A stretch of 64,000 nt of DNA from Dillenia suffruticosa (lineage: Eukaryota > Streptophyta > Magnoliopsida > Dilleniales > Dilleniaceae): positions 16,939,701 through 17,003,700 of the forward strand of contig JAVTVX010000004.1 in assembly GCA_033439265.1 (NCBI GenBank), read 5' to 3'. The first letter of the stretch is position 1. Every line of letters begins with the position of its first letter. Positions 1 to 10,715 of this stretch are shown here, in pieces. The notes under the pieces are model-generated. The model saw only the letters and a list, made by a program, of their open reading frames with translations, did not search any database and was not told where the DNA came from. The translations under genes and the position numbers were made by a program.

Positions 1-239
1 GCCCATTTACCTGGTTAAGAGTTACATCCCACATCGATAATTTGTGTAGGTGCGTTTGATACCCACAAGTTATTTTCGATTGCTTGTACATGTTACTATG
101 ATATAATGAAAAGACAGTGAAACATAGGAAATGTAAGTGTTATTGCACAAGTAACCATGTAACAACTTATTCAATTTGCAACCTAGAGTCGTGAATAAAA
201 TGATAGTATATAATCAGCAAAGAATACTAGATTGGAGTA
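1..239. other. Edge sequence, nothing recognised
   Basis: No coding region or repeat signature can be supported here. It lies just past the minus-strand protease remnant, so in the direction of that element it would be the protease-to-reverse-transcriptase spacer, but the translation shows no RT motif. Confidence 0.3.
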
Positions 240-720
240 ATGCATGACTCAAGGTCACAAGGGAGCATCTTGATTCCGAGAGTTCTGAATTTGATCTTCA
301 TGTGCTTAATACTTGGTAATGCTTCTAAGGTATTCAGGCTGGGTGTGTTAAAATGGCATGTAGGCCAACTGTAGCTTGATCACATCAAATGTCACTGTAG
401 ATGATACATGATTAGGTAGCATTTCGAGAGTAATAGGGAGAGAGATTGTTCCCTCGGGTAGAGCCACTCACTTAAGAGTCCATTCATAGGTCCAACATGA
501 GATCGGAGGTGCGTGTAGGCAAAGTCCATCTATTGGAATGCATCTAAATAGAGGAGATAGTAGCCAGCTTCTTGGTCAACAAAGAGTCTCCTTACTGTGA
601 ACTGGCCAACCTTAATCGTGATAACCAATGGATCATGATAATTTAAATTGACACTTGTTAGATTGCTACCATCAAAACTTATCATGGGTCTCTTCTTCAT
701 CCATTATTTTCTAACACAAG
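240..720 (-). pseudogene. Tat/Ogre-lineage Ty3/gypsy protease region (decayed)
   Basis: The minus strand contains a decayed retropepsin-like region. Near 650-580 it reads DPLVITIKVGQFTVRRLFVDQ, the pattern (D-x-LV-ITI-x-G-x-F-x-V-RRV-L-V-DQG) that precedes and includes the catalytic Asp in plant Tat/Ogre proteases. Downstream, near 320, is a segment resembling the family's YN-x-IL-GR-x-LN-AL block. The G of the catalytic DQG/DTG-type motif is lost and several stops interrupt it. It follows the gag remnant at 730-1915 on the same strand. Lineage is inferred from these motifs. Confidence 0.6.
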
Positions 721-729
721 TTGTGAGAA

Positions 730-1915
730 CTTCTTTAGAAGTATGTACCTTAACTTTCTAAAAGATTGGTGCTACTGTTCACTCAACCTAGAGGATCCCC
801 ATTAGTTTGGTTGTAGGCAACTCCTGAGTATGATGGTTCATTCGGCTTGTTTGGTATACTATTGCGTGTGGACTTTGAGGAAAGTTGTTCCCTCTTTCCA
901 TGTTTATAAATTTTTGAAGTCTGCTATCCCAAACCAAGACCTCAACCTCATCATTTAGCCTCTCGCCCTTATCAGTTTAATGGTTGTAGTCATTGTGGAA
1001 GTGATAGTATCAAGACTTGTCCTTCTTCAATCATCCCCTTGAGGGCGTGGGGGTCATCTAACATAGAGTTTGTTCTTGATCTGCATCAGGATCTGACTGG
1101 GTATGTCACTCAGAGGAGTGTAGTTAGTGAATTGATGGTGAAGAGGTAGTCCTGGTCAGCTTCTTTGGGGCGAAGGTCATCGAGGTGAATGACTATGTTC
1201 CTTTCTTACTGTCCTATCTCGACGTTTATCAAACATCTTAGCCTCCTCTATAGCAATGTATTATTTTATCTAGGCATATAATTCTTGAATGGAGGATGGG
1301 GGTTCTTCATCATTGAGGTCTTCATTCTTGAAGGCCATAAACTAGTAAGTAGTGCTGTTAGCACAATGGAATGGTTTAAACTAAAGACTTTCATCATCTC
1401 ATTCTTGAACTTGTCTAGGATGTCTCTTAGAGGCTCATCATCCCTTTGCCAAAGTTGGGAGAAGTTTTTGATGCTGAATGAAGGGAGTGAATTGAATTAA
1501 AATAGGACGTTGCCCTTCATGGTCATAGGGTGCTTGCACATGGCGGCGTTTGGCATGTTCCTTAAGATCATGACCATCATGACGTGGGCTACGTAGTCTC
1601 AGGGATCGGTAATGCCATCATATCTCTCCATATGAGAGAGGAACACATCTTTTGGCATTGGTTTAGTAATGACTTGGGATCGAAGGGAGAAAGGCTGCGA
1701 CATATTGGGTGGCATCTTCCGTTTCCATAATACTGAGTCAGATGTACCATACAAATACCAAATTCTTGCATGAAGGCAGTTACTTTCTCCATGTAAATAC
1801 CAAATTCGTAGACGATTTTACTTTTTATGAAGGAGATTATGTCTGTTTGGGTAACTGATACCATCGGTATTGCCATGGCCCGTATAGTGAAATAATGATA
1901 AAGTAGCCACAATAA
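730..1915 (-). pseudogene. Tat/Ogre-lineage Ty3/gypsy gag (decayed)
   Basis: On the minus strand a Retrotrans_gag-like region can be read in pieces. Near 1690-1600 is P-x-D-V-F-L-S-H-M-E-R-YDGITDP, matching the usual F-K-x-P-x-L-x-x-YDGT-x-DP of plant Tat gags. Near 1490-1380 comes a SLPSFSIKNFSQLWQ-type stretch followed by E-PLRD-I-L-x-KF-x-NE, matching ES-LR-x-Y-x-x-RFN-x-E. Near 1010-910 is a KDKS...YHFHNDYNH block ending in L-x-DEVE-x-L, the knuckle-like region typical of Tat gags (YC-x-FH-x-D-x-GH...LK-x-x-IE-x-L). Stops and frame changes show it is dead. It is probably the oldest sequence on the left side. Confidence 0.65.
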
Positions 1916-2654
1916 TAAACCGGTGTCATTTAGAAGACACGGGGAAATCTTCTTGACTAGTTCTATATATTGAGTTAGGTAGAATTAACAACCAAAAGCA
2001 TAGGTGATAATTTAAAATTTTCTAATATAAACCATAATTTGAATAATAAATATTCAATAAAACTAATCAAGCATAACAATATTATCTATACGATTTAATT
2101 AACCCAAGACAATATATTAATCATGAAAAATAAAAAATATCAACATGAACATAAACAAGAGATAAGTTTGAAAATCATGATGTTATTTATCCAGAAATTT
2201 TATTTTCTTCCTCTAAGAGAGCTATCACCATCATGAAACCTCTAGTCTATCCATGCGAACAACATGAGTAGTCTAAAAATGCTTTGATGAAAATCAAAAA
2301 TAACCAAAACTCCAATAAGAAGATCCGAGTTAAAGATTTGAAGTAACCTTCACATATTAGTGTTGAATTTCAAAATTTTTTTCCTCTTTCTAAAGTTATT
2401 TAGTAAATTCCTCTAAGCTTACTAAAACCTAATTTCTAAAGGCTTTCCAATCTTCATAACAAAAGAATCGTAAGTAATTATCGCTTAGTTAACCCCAGAT
2501 ACCAATTAACTTATTTAGATAGAGCTCGTTTCTAAGTTTTAAATAAGAGTACATGAGAAATCAAGTGTAAAACTAAGTACAAACCCTGAGTTAGCTATTT
2601 TGAGTCTTCTTTTTTGTTGGTAAAGAGCATGAACACAAGAAAACAAACACAACA
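1916..2654. other. AT-rich non-coding stretch; probable LINE 3' tail near its right end
   Basis: No reading frame with family resemblance is seen. The last bases, up to the CAACA at 2650-2654, are contiguous with position 25496 once element A is removed, so the right part should be the 3' end of the minus-strand LINE. The T-rich run near 2610-2616 could be part of a tail but is too short to decide. The remainder could be leader or LTR of the Tat element to the left. Confidence 0.35.
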
Positions 2655-3235
2655 TGTAACCCCCGAATGAGAAAAAAAAGAAAAAGAAACAAAAAAGGAA
2701 AGAAAAGTCAAAAGAAAACCCTATTCTCCCTTCCCCATTCTCTCTTTTCTTTCCCCACCTAAGACCCCTCTGCTCATGCCTCCTCTCTTCTCTCTCACCA
2801 TCTCTCTTCCTCCCTCGGTAATCTCCAACCAATTTTGATCAAATTTTCCCAAACACCAAATATTTAAACTCCAAACTCTCCAATAAATCTCTAGAAGGTT
2901 GAATATAGAGGGAGATTCAAGTTTTCCTAGAAAGAGAAAAATCAAGGGTTTGAAGTACCACAACAAGGGATGAAATTGGGGGTCCCCATGGAGGTAAATT
3001 TTCTCTCTTAACTTATATTTGTATTGTTTTTGCATGAAATTACAATTTATGTTAGAAATTTGAGATTTTGTTGAGAGAGAAAATTTAGGCTTTTGGTGTA
3101 ACTCAACTTGAGGACAAAAATTGGTGACTCCATTTGAGATAATCTCCTTCTCTTATCTCGATTTAAGCTACTTTATCATATATTTGAATTATTATGATGA
3201 GATTGGAAAGATTAAGTTTGGGGGTGTAACCTTAG

Positions 3236-5661
3236 TATAAGATCCCGTTTCGAGAAAATATTAAAATATGCATTTGCATTTGCATTTTTGCTTTTTTTTT
3301 AACGCACTCAAATTCTTTTATATCGCGTTGTGATAAAATTGGATACACTGTGATTTTAGATGCATTTGTGATGCATATTTTGATTTCTGTGTTTGTGATT
3401 TTAAGTAGAGGTCGAGCATATTGAATTTAACATAGACTGTGGGATATAATGGCAGATGAAAATGATTGAAATAATGCTGTAAGAGAACTAAATAAGGGTT
3501 TGGTGTGGGACCCACAAAAAGAAAAAGAAAAAGGAAAATAAAAATAAAATAAAAATAAAATAAAATAAAACAAACATAATTTGGGGATACCATGGCACTT
3601 CATTACTTAACACATGGTAACCTTAGTTTTGACACCTACCATACTTGAACCTCACATTCCACATAGGTAGAGAGGTAAGGATGAAGAAAGAATTCAAAAA
3701 CTTAACTTTTTCTTCCAAAATGTTTATTTTTGGATTCCATCTTCCTCCTCCAAAAACTCACCCCAACCTCCATTAAAACTACCTTTTAAACTTGAAATAA
3801 CACACCTCCATCCATGTATATGGTAACCCTAGCCTTTGGAAAGTAAAAGGAAGTGCAAAATACCTAGAGAACAAGCTAGAAATTCAAAGGAAACTTGGAG
3901 AGGAAAGGAAGGAAAATCAAAGGAAAAGATTACAATTTTGAGGCAAGTACCTTGTATATTTTTGCTAAATTGATGCCTAATAATGCTTTAGAGCATATTT
4001 TTGATGTAATTGTATTGCTAGAATTTGGAGAAAATGAATTAGGGAAAAAGAGAATCCCGTCCTTGGATGAAACCCTAAAAATTGGTATGTTGGATAGCTT
4101 GACCATACTCTATTCTTTACTTAATATCTTTCTCTGCATAACTCCAAATTGAATAGGGTTTTCTCCTGATGAAACTAAACTTTTGTAGCTTTGACATAAG
4201 ACTCAAAGAGTTGCAAAGAGAATTGGATTTTCGGTGAATTTTTAAAGTAGCATGATTGCTGTAAAAAGATTGTTCTGTTTACAGCATGACCATGCTCCAT
4301 TCCTTGTTAAACATATTTCTCTATAGAACTGCAAATCAAATAAGGTTTTCTTTGTAACAAACTAGACTTCCATAGCTTTAAATGACATATATTTCAAAGG
4401 TTTCATTGAGAAATGAATTTTTGGTAAATTATTAAAGTGCCACGTTTTCTGTAGAAAACCTTATTTCAGTCTGTTTCTATGTTGAACTTTGCCTTAATTG
4501 TTGGCTCCCATCTAGGTTGAATTATGCTAACCTCTGAATATAAACATTGTAGCCCTATGTCTTATCTTTAAATAGCCATTGGAATCATCTCAATCAGATA
4601 TTTGCAGAAGAAGTTATAATAGTTTTTCTATGATTGCGCAAATTATATAGTTAAATTTGGGCTTAACATTGTTTGATATGGCATGCTTTGTACAATTAGT
4701 ACTGAATCTTGTTATGAATCCTATGCGATCCTTATGATGAATTGGAATCTTTGTGATTATCACTCATGTGAATATGAAGTAATATGAAGAAAAAGTGATA
4801 CTGCGATGATAACTCCGAAAGCTTTGCAAAGCCTACGGGTAAAACTTAAGGAGTACAGTTGGTTTATGGAGTTCTGAAAACTTTACGAATCCTGCGGGCG
4901 AAACTTGAGGAACTATGAATATATCTCTTCTCCCTGCATGGGTGGAATTAGAAACAGGTGAAGTGTTTGGGGTGTCTAACCTAAAAAGACCTTGATTTCA
5001 TTTAGAAATACCGAATTTTTTGCTTACTCTTCAGACCCTCATACACTAGCTTGGTTCGACACTCTATCCCTTTCTTTAAATGTCAAATTAAATTGGAACA
5101 ACGAAGATTGAAAAAGTATAAAGGTTTTAAATATGGCAATTATGATTGTTCTTTTGGGTTAATGTGCATTCTTGATATACTTTGCTATGATTCAGATTCT
5201 TATATAGTGATGTTAATATTTTTATGCCTGCTGCTTGTAAAATAATTATTTATTTACTTGTTAGTAGCTTGGGATGTATTCCTATATACATGTATAGTTT
5301 TTACACATGAAAATATATTATATATAGTTTTGTGGATATGGTGTTCATATACTATAGTATGTTATGCTGGGCGGCCATTGATGCCAGCTTGTTTGATAAT
5401 AGAAGTGTCATATTAATTTTTATCAGGTTACCCCAGATAGCTAAATAGCTACTAAATATGAGAGATCTTACTGTGATTTTATTTGGAAAGAACAAACGAT
5501 TTATTTTCTTTTAATATAAATCTTCTTCCGTGTTATCACACACGAGGAGTACGATTGTCGTGAGTCCAGTTGTCGCATTTTAATTGGGTTGATTGCTTCC
5601 GCATTTGCATGTTTATCTCCTTTTACTAAGAGGTGCGACGCCTGGATAGCGGGTCGTTACA
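3236..5661 (+). mobile_element. Solo LTR S1 (element C family)
   Basis: A 2.4-kb LTR with no internal region. It begins TATAAGATCCC (TG decayed to TA) and ends GGGTCGTTACA. It is flanked by CTTAG at 3231-3235 and 5662-5666. The sequence is collinear with both LTRs of element C (32171-34889 and 39804-42565), including the A/G-rich tract after about 240 bp, two related copies of a block near 4140-4480, and the GCGACGCCTGGATAG box before the end. It is inserted in the 5' LTR of element A and is presumably the product of LTR-LTR recombination. Confidence 0.9.
4817..4913 (+). repeat. Pair of 59-bp-period hairpin units in S1
   Basis: Two related units start at 4817 and 4876. Each contains an A-A-R-CTTT arm, a CCTRCGGG-like loop and an A-AA-R-CTT arm. 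The same pair with the same 59-bp spacing occurs in both LTRs of element C (33860/33919 and 41561/41620). Confidence 0.6.
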
Positions 5662-7318
5662 CTTAGAGTTTGTATAATGATGAAATTGAGAGAAATATTC
5701 AAAGAAAAATTATTTCCCTAGATTTATAATATTTATTGAGAGGATTTGTATATAGTTTTGATGATATTGGAAATGTAAAGTTAGGAAAAATTAGGAAAAA
5801 TAATAATAATCAACTAATTCCAAATGTAATTTTTGATTAATTGTAAAATTGTGTTTATTATTTTAGGTTAAACAATTGAAAGTTTTGGAAGGATTAATTT
5901 AGCTTTGGATTGTAGATTAGGAGTGTCGACCCTCCCAAGAGGTGAGTGCATTTTATGTTATATTCTAAATGAGTAAAATATTTTACTTGATTTTTTTAAT
6001 GATTTTAAAATGAGTTTTGAAATGTTTTGTATGTGTAGATTGTACTTTTACATAAATTTGTTATATAGTTAGGCATCCAAATTGTTGTCAAAGGATAATA
6101 TGTCATATTTTATGTGATGTATTGAGTATGACTTGATTTGAGAAATAGTTGAATTAAATTAGACACATTTATTAAATTGATTAAATATGGAATGGTGTAT
6201 TTATTGGTTTAAGGTGTGAGCCTAACCCCCTATTAATGGCTATAGTCATTCCCTATCATGGTATGACTCAACAGGGCAACATGAATAGAGCTTTTTTAGA
6301 TAGAGAGGTTAATCAAGCTCGAGAGACGCCTCTTTTATCCTATCGAGCTAACTTGATTACATCGCCAGGGAGGTCCCGAGCTATCGTCAAGGTTAAGGGT
6401 ACTTGATAAATCTGAAATGTATGAAAACCATTTGGCGGATTTGCCATTGGTAGTGGTAGACCATTGTCGCTCAAAATACTTTTTGGCAATCCCTGTTCTT
6501 TGTTTGAAAACCATGATATGACGTGAATGCATAAAACTTATTTTATTGTGATATTTAGATTTGGCCAGAAAATCTTGATATTTATGCAAAACATTTATGT
6601 AATTGAATATGATGAAAATTATTATTTTTTATATTATTTGACATATCCACACTTACCCCTCATTCATTGCATAACATATTATTCCACTCATTGAGTATTG
6701 TTTATATTCATTCCTCTCATTTTATTTTTTACAGAGGATGTTTAGTTTGGAGGTTAGCTCTTATCTTTAATCAGACAGAAAATATTTTGAGAACTATTTT
6801 GGGTATCGACTTTTGATTTCTTTTAAGGTATTAGTAGGCCCAAGTGGAGGTGAATGTTAGCGATTGTTTTCAAAACTGTATTTTTGATGATTATATTCTA
6901 TTGGGTTATGTGAATTTATATTGACCACATGACTTCTTTCTATTTTCTCAAAAACTTTACTTGACAATTATTTTTGTTGGATTCGGTTTGGATCACTTGA
7001 GTAGGGATTTATTTTATTTTGGTGTATATGATTCGATATTGATGGCCGGATTGGCCTTATGCATGTGATTGGATTACAGACGGTTGGGATAACCTCATGC
7101 ATACATGTTTTAAACAAGACGGATCGGGCTGCTCCTTTGTTTGTGTGATGAATGCATGTTGACTTATTGGAATTTGTTGAAATTTGTTTTGGGAAATTGG
7201 GTGGATATCTTTGAATGCCTTGTGGTACCTTGGTGTACGGGTTAGATTTATCCGTATTTTGGGGTAACACGGTGGTTGTCACATATTCGATCTGAGAGTC
7301 AGGGCGTGACAATTTTAT

Positions 7319-7330
7319 TGCTATCGGAGC
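7319..7330 (+). promoter_or_regulatory. Element A primer-binding site (degenerate)
   Basis: TGCTATCGGAGC, eight bases after the LTR end, matches the plant initiator-Met tRNA site TGGTATCAGAGC with two mismatches. It primes minus-strand cDNA synthesis in an intact element. Confidence 0.75.
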
Positions 7331-7493
7331 TATATTTTTGTTTTGTAAAAATTTCAAAGTTTTCTCAAATATTTTTAAATATTTTCAAAAGTTCTCAATT
7401 GTTTTCAAATTATTTTAAAATTTAAATCTTCAAAGTAATTCCAAATGATTTTTAAAATGCCTCATATGGGTCTTTGGGAGTTGAGTTCATTAT

Positions 7494-7529
7494 TTTTAGG
7501 GGGTTAGGTATTTAGCTCTTCACCTAATC
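7494..7529 (+). promoter_or_regulatory. PPT-like motif plus hairpin in the leader of element A
   Basis: TTTTAGGGGGTTAG at 7494-7507 is the same string that forms the PPT before the 3' LTRs. It overlaps a stem GGTTAGGT (7502-7509) with ACCTAATC (7522-7529). Equivalent leader motifs occur in B, D and E. Confidence 0.6.
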
Positions 7530-7550
7530 TTACGTACTAAACACAACTTT

Positions 7551-7614
7551 TATTTTGTAGAGTTACAGAGGCCATACCATCTCCATATGTGCCTCCTTTG
7601 GCACCTACTCACCT
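7551..7614 (+). pseudogene. Element A gag 5' end, upstream of the B insertion
   Basis: A pyrimidine-rich stretch ending TTTTGTAG (AG at 7559-7560) precedes the gag start region, as in B and D. The expected ATG is eroded. From about 7581 the frame encodes a proline-rich start (PYVPPLAPTH) that continues in the same frame at 16830 when element B and one CACCT are removed. Confidence 0.65.
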
Positions 7615-7656
7615 TGTAACACCAAGCCTAAAAAAAAAAAAAAAAAAAAAAAAAGA

Positions 7657-7689
7657 GGGAGAGCCAAAACGCAGCGTTTTGGCCCTCCC
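7657..7689 (+). repeat. 33-bp near-perfect palindrome at the LTR start of B
   Basis: Arms of 16 bp (7657-7672 and 7674-7689) around a single A pair at 15 of 16 positions. It lies between the poly(A) tract and the CT microsatellite. The same sequence is at 13747-13779 in the 3' LTR. Confidence 0.85.
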
Positions 7690-7723
7690 CCCAATTGAAT
7701 TAGGGCTAAAGCCCTAATTCGTT

Positions 7724-7769
<46 letters not shown>

Positions 7770-9370
7770 TCTCCGCCGACCCTTCGCCTCCCTCCCCCAC
7801 CGCGGCGTTGGTCTTCACCGCAAGCTCCGCCGGCAGCTTCTCCTTCTTCTCCTTCTTCTTCTTCTTCTTCTCCTCCTTCTTCCCTCTCGGTTTCTCTCTC
7901 TCCCTTCGCGATCCCTCTCGCGATCGCTCTCTCTTCGTTGTTCTCTACCCTCCTCCGCGCGCCACCGCGCGACCCGCTTCCCTGCACAATCGCACCACCC
8001 GCGACCTTCCGCAGGCACCACCACCACAGCAACAGTGATTCCCTCCCTCGTGCGAGCACGCGATCACCCGAGCACGCCGTAGCGCGAGCGCGACTGCTCG
8101 CGAGCGCGACTGCTCGCGAGCGCGACTGCTCGCGAGCGCGCGACACTTCTTGCGCGAGCGTGAGTCCGAGTGCGCGGCCCAGAGTGCACGGGCGTGCACG
8201 GGCGCGCGACCCAGCGCACGAGTTTGAGCGGCCCAGCGCACGAGCGCTCGGGGCCCAGCGCACGAGCGCGCGGCCCAGTGCACGAGCGAGCAGGCGCGCG
8301 AGCAGAGCGCGCGCAGAGAGCGCGAGCAGAGCGCGCGAGCGCGCAGGGGCGCGCAGCAGCGCGCGAGCGCGCACAAGCCAGCGTGCGAACGCGCACGAGC
8401 CAGCGCAGCACACGGGCGAGCACCAGCCCGCGAGCCACTGTCGGCCCGCAGGCCCGCCAGCCTGCAGGCCCATTAGCCGCAGGCCCATCAGCAGCAAGCC
8501 CACGGGCCCACCAGGCCCGACAGCCCGTCCAAGCCCGCAGGTCCAGTACGGCCCGCGGCCCAGTTCAGCCCATCGGTCCGCCAGCCCGCCGGCCCGCTAC
8601 CCCGTAGCACGCAGACCAGCGAGCCCGCTAGCTGTGGCCCACGAGCCCGCGACGGCCCGTGACGGTCCGTGAGTTCGTGACAGCTCACGAATCTCCACGC
8701 AGGTAAATGACTTAGGGTTTTGTTTCGGATCTATGTGTTTAGATCTAACAAATGAACCTTGTTTTGATAGGAAACCCTACAGACTTTGGAGTGATCGAAG
8801 CGACTTTCGGACGAGACTCGGCGCTTCGAGAAAACCCTAGGTGAGGAGATTTCGACTCTAATTGATAAATTGGACGAATCTAGGATTGAATTTAAGATGA
8901 AAGGTTTTGTATATGTTTAGAGTATAAGTGGAATGCATATAGAATACAAATTATGAAATGATTATCTATGAATTGAAGGTTAAGTATAGAATGTTACAGA
9001 AATTTGATAATCTGATTTAGGTTGATCTTTTGGAGACTCGAGCGGTCAGATCCGATTTGGCTTGTCAGTAGGGAGTGACTTCCCTCCCGTAGAACTGTGA
9101 GTGGGACTTTGACATTCGCTATTGATTGAAAACCATGTTTCAAAAATATCTTTTAAATGACATGTTTCTGCAAAATGTATGATTGTTATGACTTTCCAAT
9201 ATTTGATGAAATGTTTTGTGACCTTTGGAGTGTCTTAACTGCTGACCTTATTGATATGCATCCATGAGTTTTGATAAACGTATATTGTGCCACATTTTCG
9301 ACATATTGATATGTTTTAAATGCTTTCACTGCATTGGCACATGGTTTTAAATGGATTTACTTACACATTT

Positions 9371-9590
9371 GGGCTATATGCCCGGCCGACTTTACGATAT
9401 TATGTTTTGGGCTGTATGCCCGGCCGACTTTACGATATTATGTTTTGGGCTGTATGCCCGGCCGACTTTATGATATTATGCATTGGGCTGTATGCCCGGC
9501 CGACGTTATGATATTATGCATGGGGCTATATGCCCGGCCGACTGGTGATGGGATGCATGGGGCTACGTGCCCGGCCGATTTGATATTGTG
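9371..9590 (+). repeat. 38-bp tandem repeat array in the B 5' LTR
   Basis: Units start at 9371, 9409, 9447, 9485, 9523 and 9560. Each begins GGGCTRTATGCCCGGCCGA and ends with an AT-rich half. The last unit is divergent. Element D has only two shorter, related units (from about 47667). Confidence 0.92.
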
Positions 9591-9606
9591 ATCCGTAGCT
9601 ACGAAG

Positions 9607-9671
9607 GACATCTGATAGAGGCACCCCTTGTGTCCGGATACGCTTCGGCCGGAGGTATCCGCCAGATTGTC
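9607..9671 (+). other. Conserved LTR hairpin I (B 5' copy)
   Basis: Outer stem GACATCTG (9607-9614) pairs with CAGATTGTC (9663-9671) with one bulge. Inner stem GGATAC (9636-9641) pairs with GTATCC (9655-9660). Element D has the same layout with different but still pairing outer arms (GGCGTTTG with CAAACGTC at 47774-47834). Confidence 0.55.
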
Positions 9672-9820
9672 GTGTGTATGGGTGTCCCAGGTTGACCCTC
9701 ATCGGAGAGGACGTTGAGTACGGCTCCGTCTAGCACCAGGCGGGGGCACCATACACGGCCGACTAGTTATATGTACACTATATATTTTTTTACAGGCTAG
9801 TTGGGGTAGTCTGTGGCCAA

Positions 9821-9873
9821 CATTGGGGCAGAGAACCATTCTTTAATACTTGCATTTGGAAAAACCCCCAATG
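9821..9873 (+). other. Conserved LTR hairpin II (B 5' copy)
   Basis: CATTGGGG (9821-9828) pairs perfectly with CCCCAATG (9866-9873) around a 37-nt A/T-rich loop. D, S3 and R1 carry the same element with arms that differ but still pair. Confidence 0.6.
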
Positions 9874-10715
9874 CGCCGTCCTTGGTCGAGGTAGACCATT
9901 GCCGGGAATATTTCATTGGCCGGTTCTTCATGACATTGATGTAAAATTTTAGGATGCATATCTTGCTTTCTGATGTATGCGTATTATATATGATTTTGAA
10001 ATAACATGATTGGTTTGCACACTGTGGATATTTTCTTATCTTATGCTTTGACACTCCAAATTCACCTCGATATTGATAGCATGATGTCAATCCCCTCACT
10101 TACTGAGTATCCTCCCATAGATACTCATCCCTCACTTTCTTTCCCACAGGATTAGTGTTGGATCGAGGAGATACCACTGGGATTGGGTATGGATATTTTC
10201 CATCTCTTCCGCTATGATGATTGGTGATATTATTATGTATTGGAGGTTTTAGATTGACCAATGTATTTATATAAATTTTCTGGGATGACTGTATAAATTA
10301 TGGACTTTATTTCGCGAAACTCGCGTGTTGATTATTTCGTTGCATTGAGGCATTTGTAAATATTTAAAAATAACTTGGGAATTTATTTTATATATGCGTA
10401 GAATTTAAGTCCGCTCGGTGTGGCGGCTGCTCATGCTCTAGTTGGGCATGACAGTAGAGGTCTGTTGCTAGGACTGTTAGAAACTTTATAGCCTTGCGTT
10501 GTTCTGGTGTTGGCTGTGGATATTGTTGATTTTGGAGAGGCCGGGATGGCCAATTGTTTATTTGTACTGGATGAATGTCATATACAGGTGAAATTGTACA
10601 TGGGAAACCTCCGATTTATGGGGAGGTTCTGCCCGATTTTCTGTAAAAATCCAGCCGGCATCCAGGGACAACGGGCGGCTGTTCACGATCCCGGTTCGGG
10701 GCGTGACAGTTCGGT

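Larger units (their letters stand above)
2655..7311 (+). repeat. Element A 5' LTR (split by solo LTR S1)
   Basis: Starts TGTAACCCCC and ends GGCGTGACA, directly before a degenerate PBS. It matches the LTR sequence at 21849 onward (A/G-rich start, then the same pyrimidine-rich leader and the same boxes near 6240-6470). Without S1 and one copy of its CTTAG target duplication it is about 2.23 kb. Confidence 0.88.
7615..10708 (+). repeat. Element B 5' LTR
   Basis: 3094 bp, TGTAACACC to GGCGTGACA. In order it holds an A25 tract (7630-7654), a 33-bp near-palindrome (7657-7689), a CT microsatellite (about 7727-7764), a very GC-rich stretch (about 7940-8690) built of GCGCGAGC-like repeats, a possible intron-like GT...AG interval (8703-8782), a 38-bp tandem array and two conserved hairpins. 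Promoter and poly(A) site must lie inside it, but I cannot place them exactly. Confidence 0.95.

Noticed and set aside
2539..3035. Arg/Glu-rich minus-strand frames near the A LTR start, and similar frames at 21841-22053, 46749-47082 and 54226-54596
   Set aside because: They are translations of pyrimidine-rich LTR sequence and CT microsatellites, with no conserved protein features.
7706..8688. Long overlapping open frames on both strands rich in Arg, Ala and Ser (and the same at 13804-14803)
   Set aside because: They lie in the GC-rich repeat block of the B LTR, where stop codons are rare by composition. All frames are open at once, the proteins are low complexity, and lengths differ between the two LTRs because of repeat indels.
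7940..8690. Horizontal acquisition suggested by the sharp GC jump
   Set aside because: The GC-rich block is present in both B LTRs and, in reduced form, in the D LTR, so it is a family trait of repeated GCGCGAGC-like units.
9371..9590. CRISPR-like array
   Set aside because: Repeats are contiguous 38-bp tandem units with no unique spacers, in a plant LTR.
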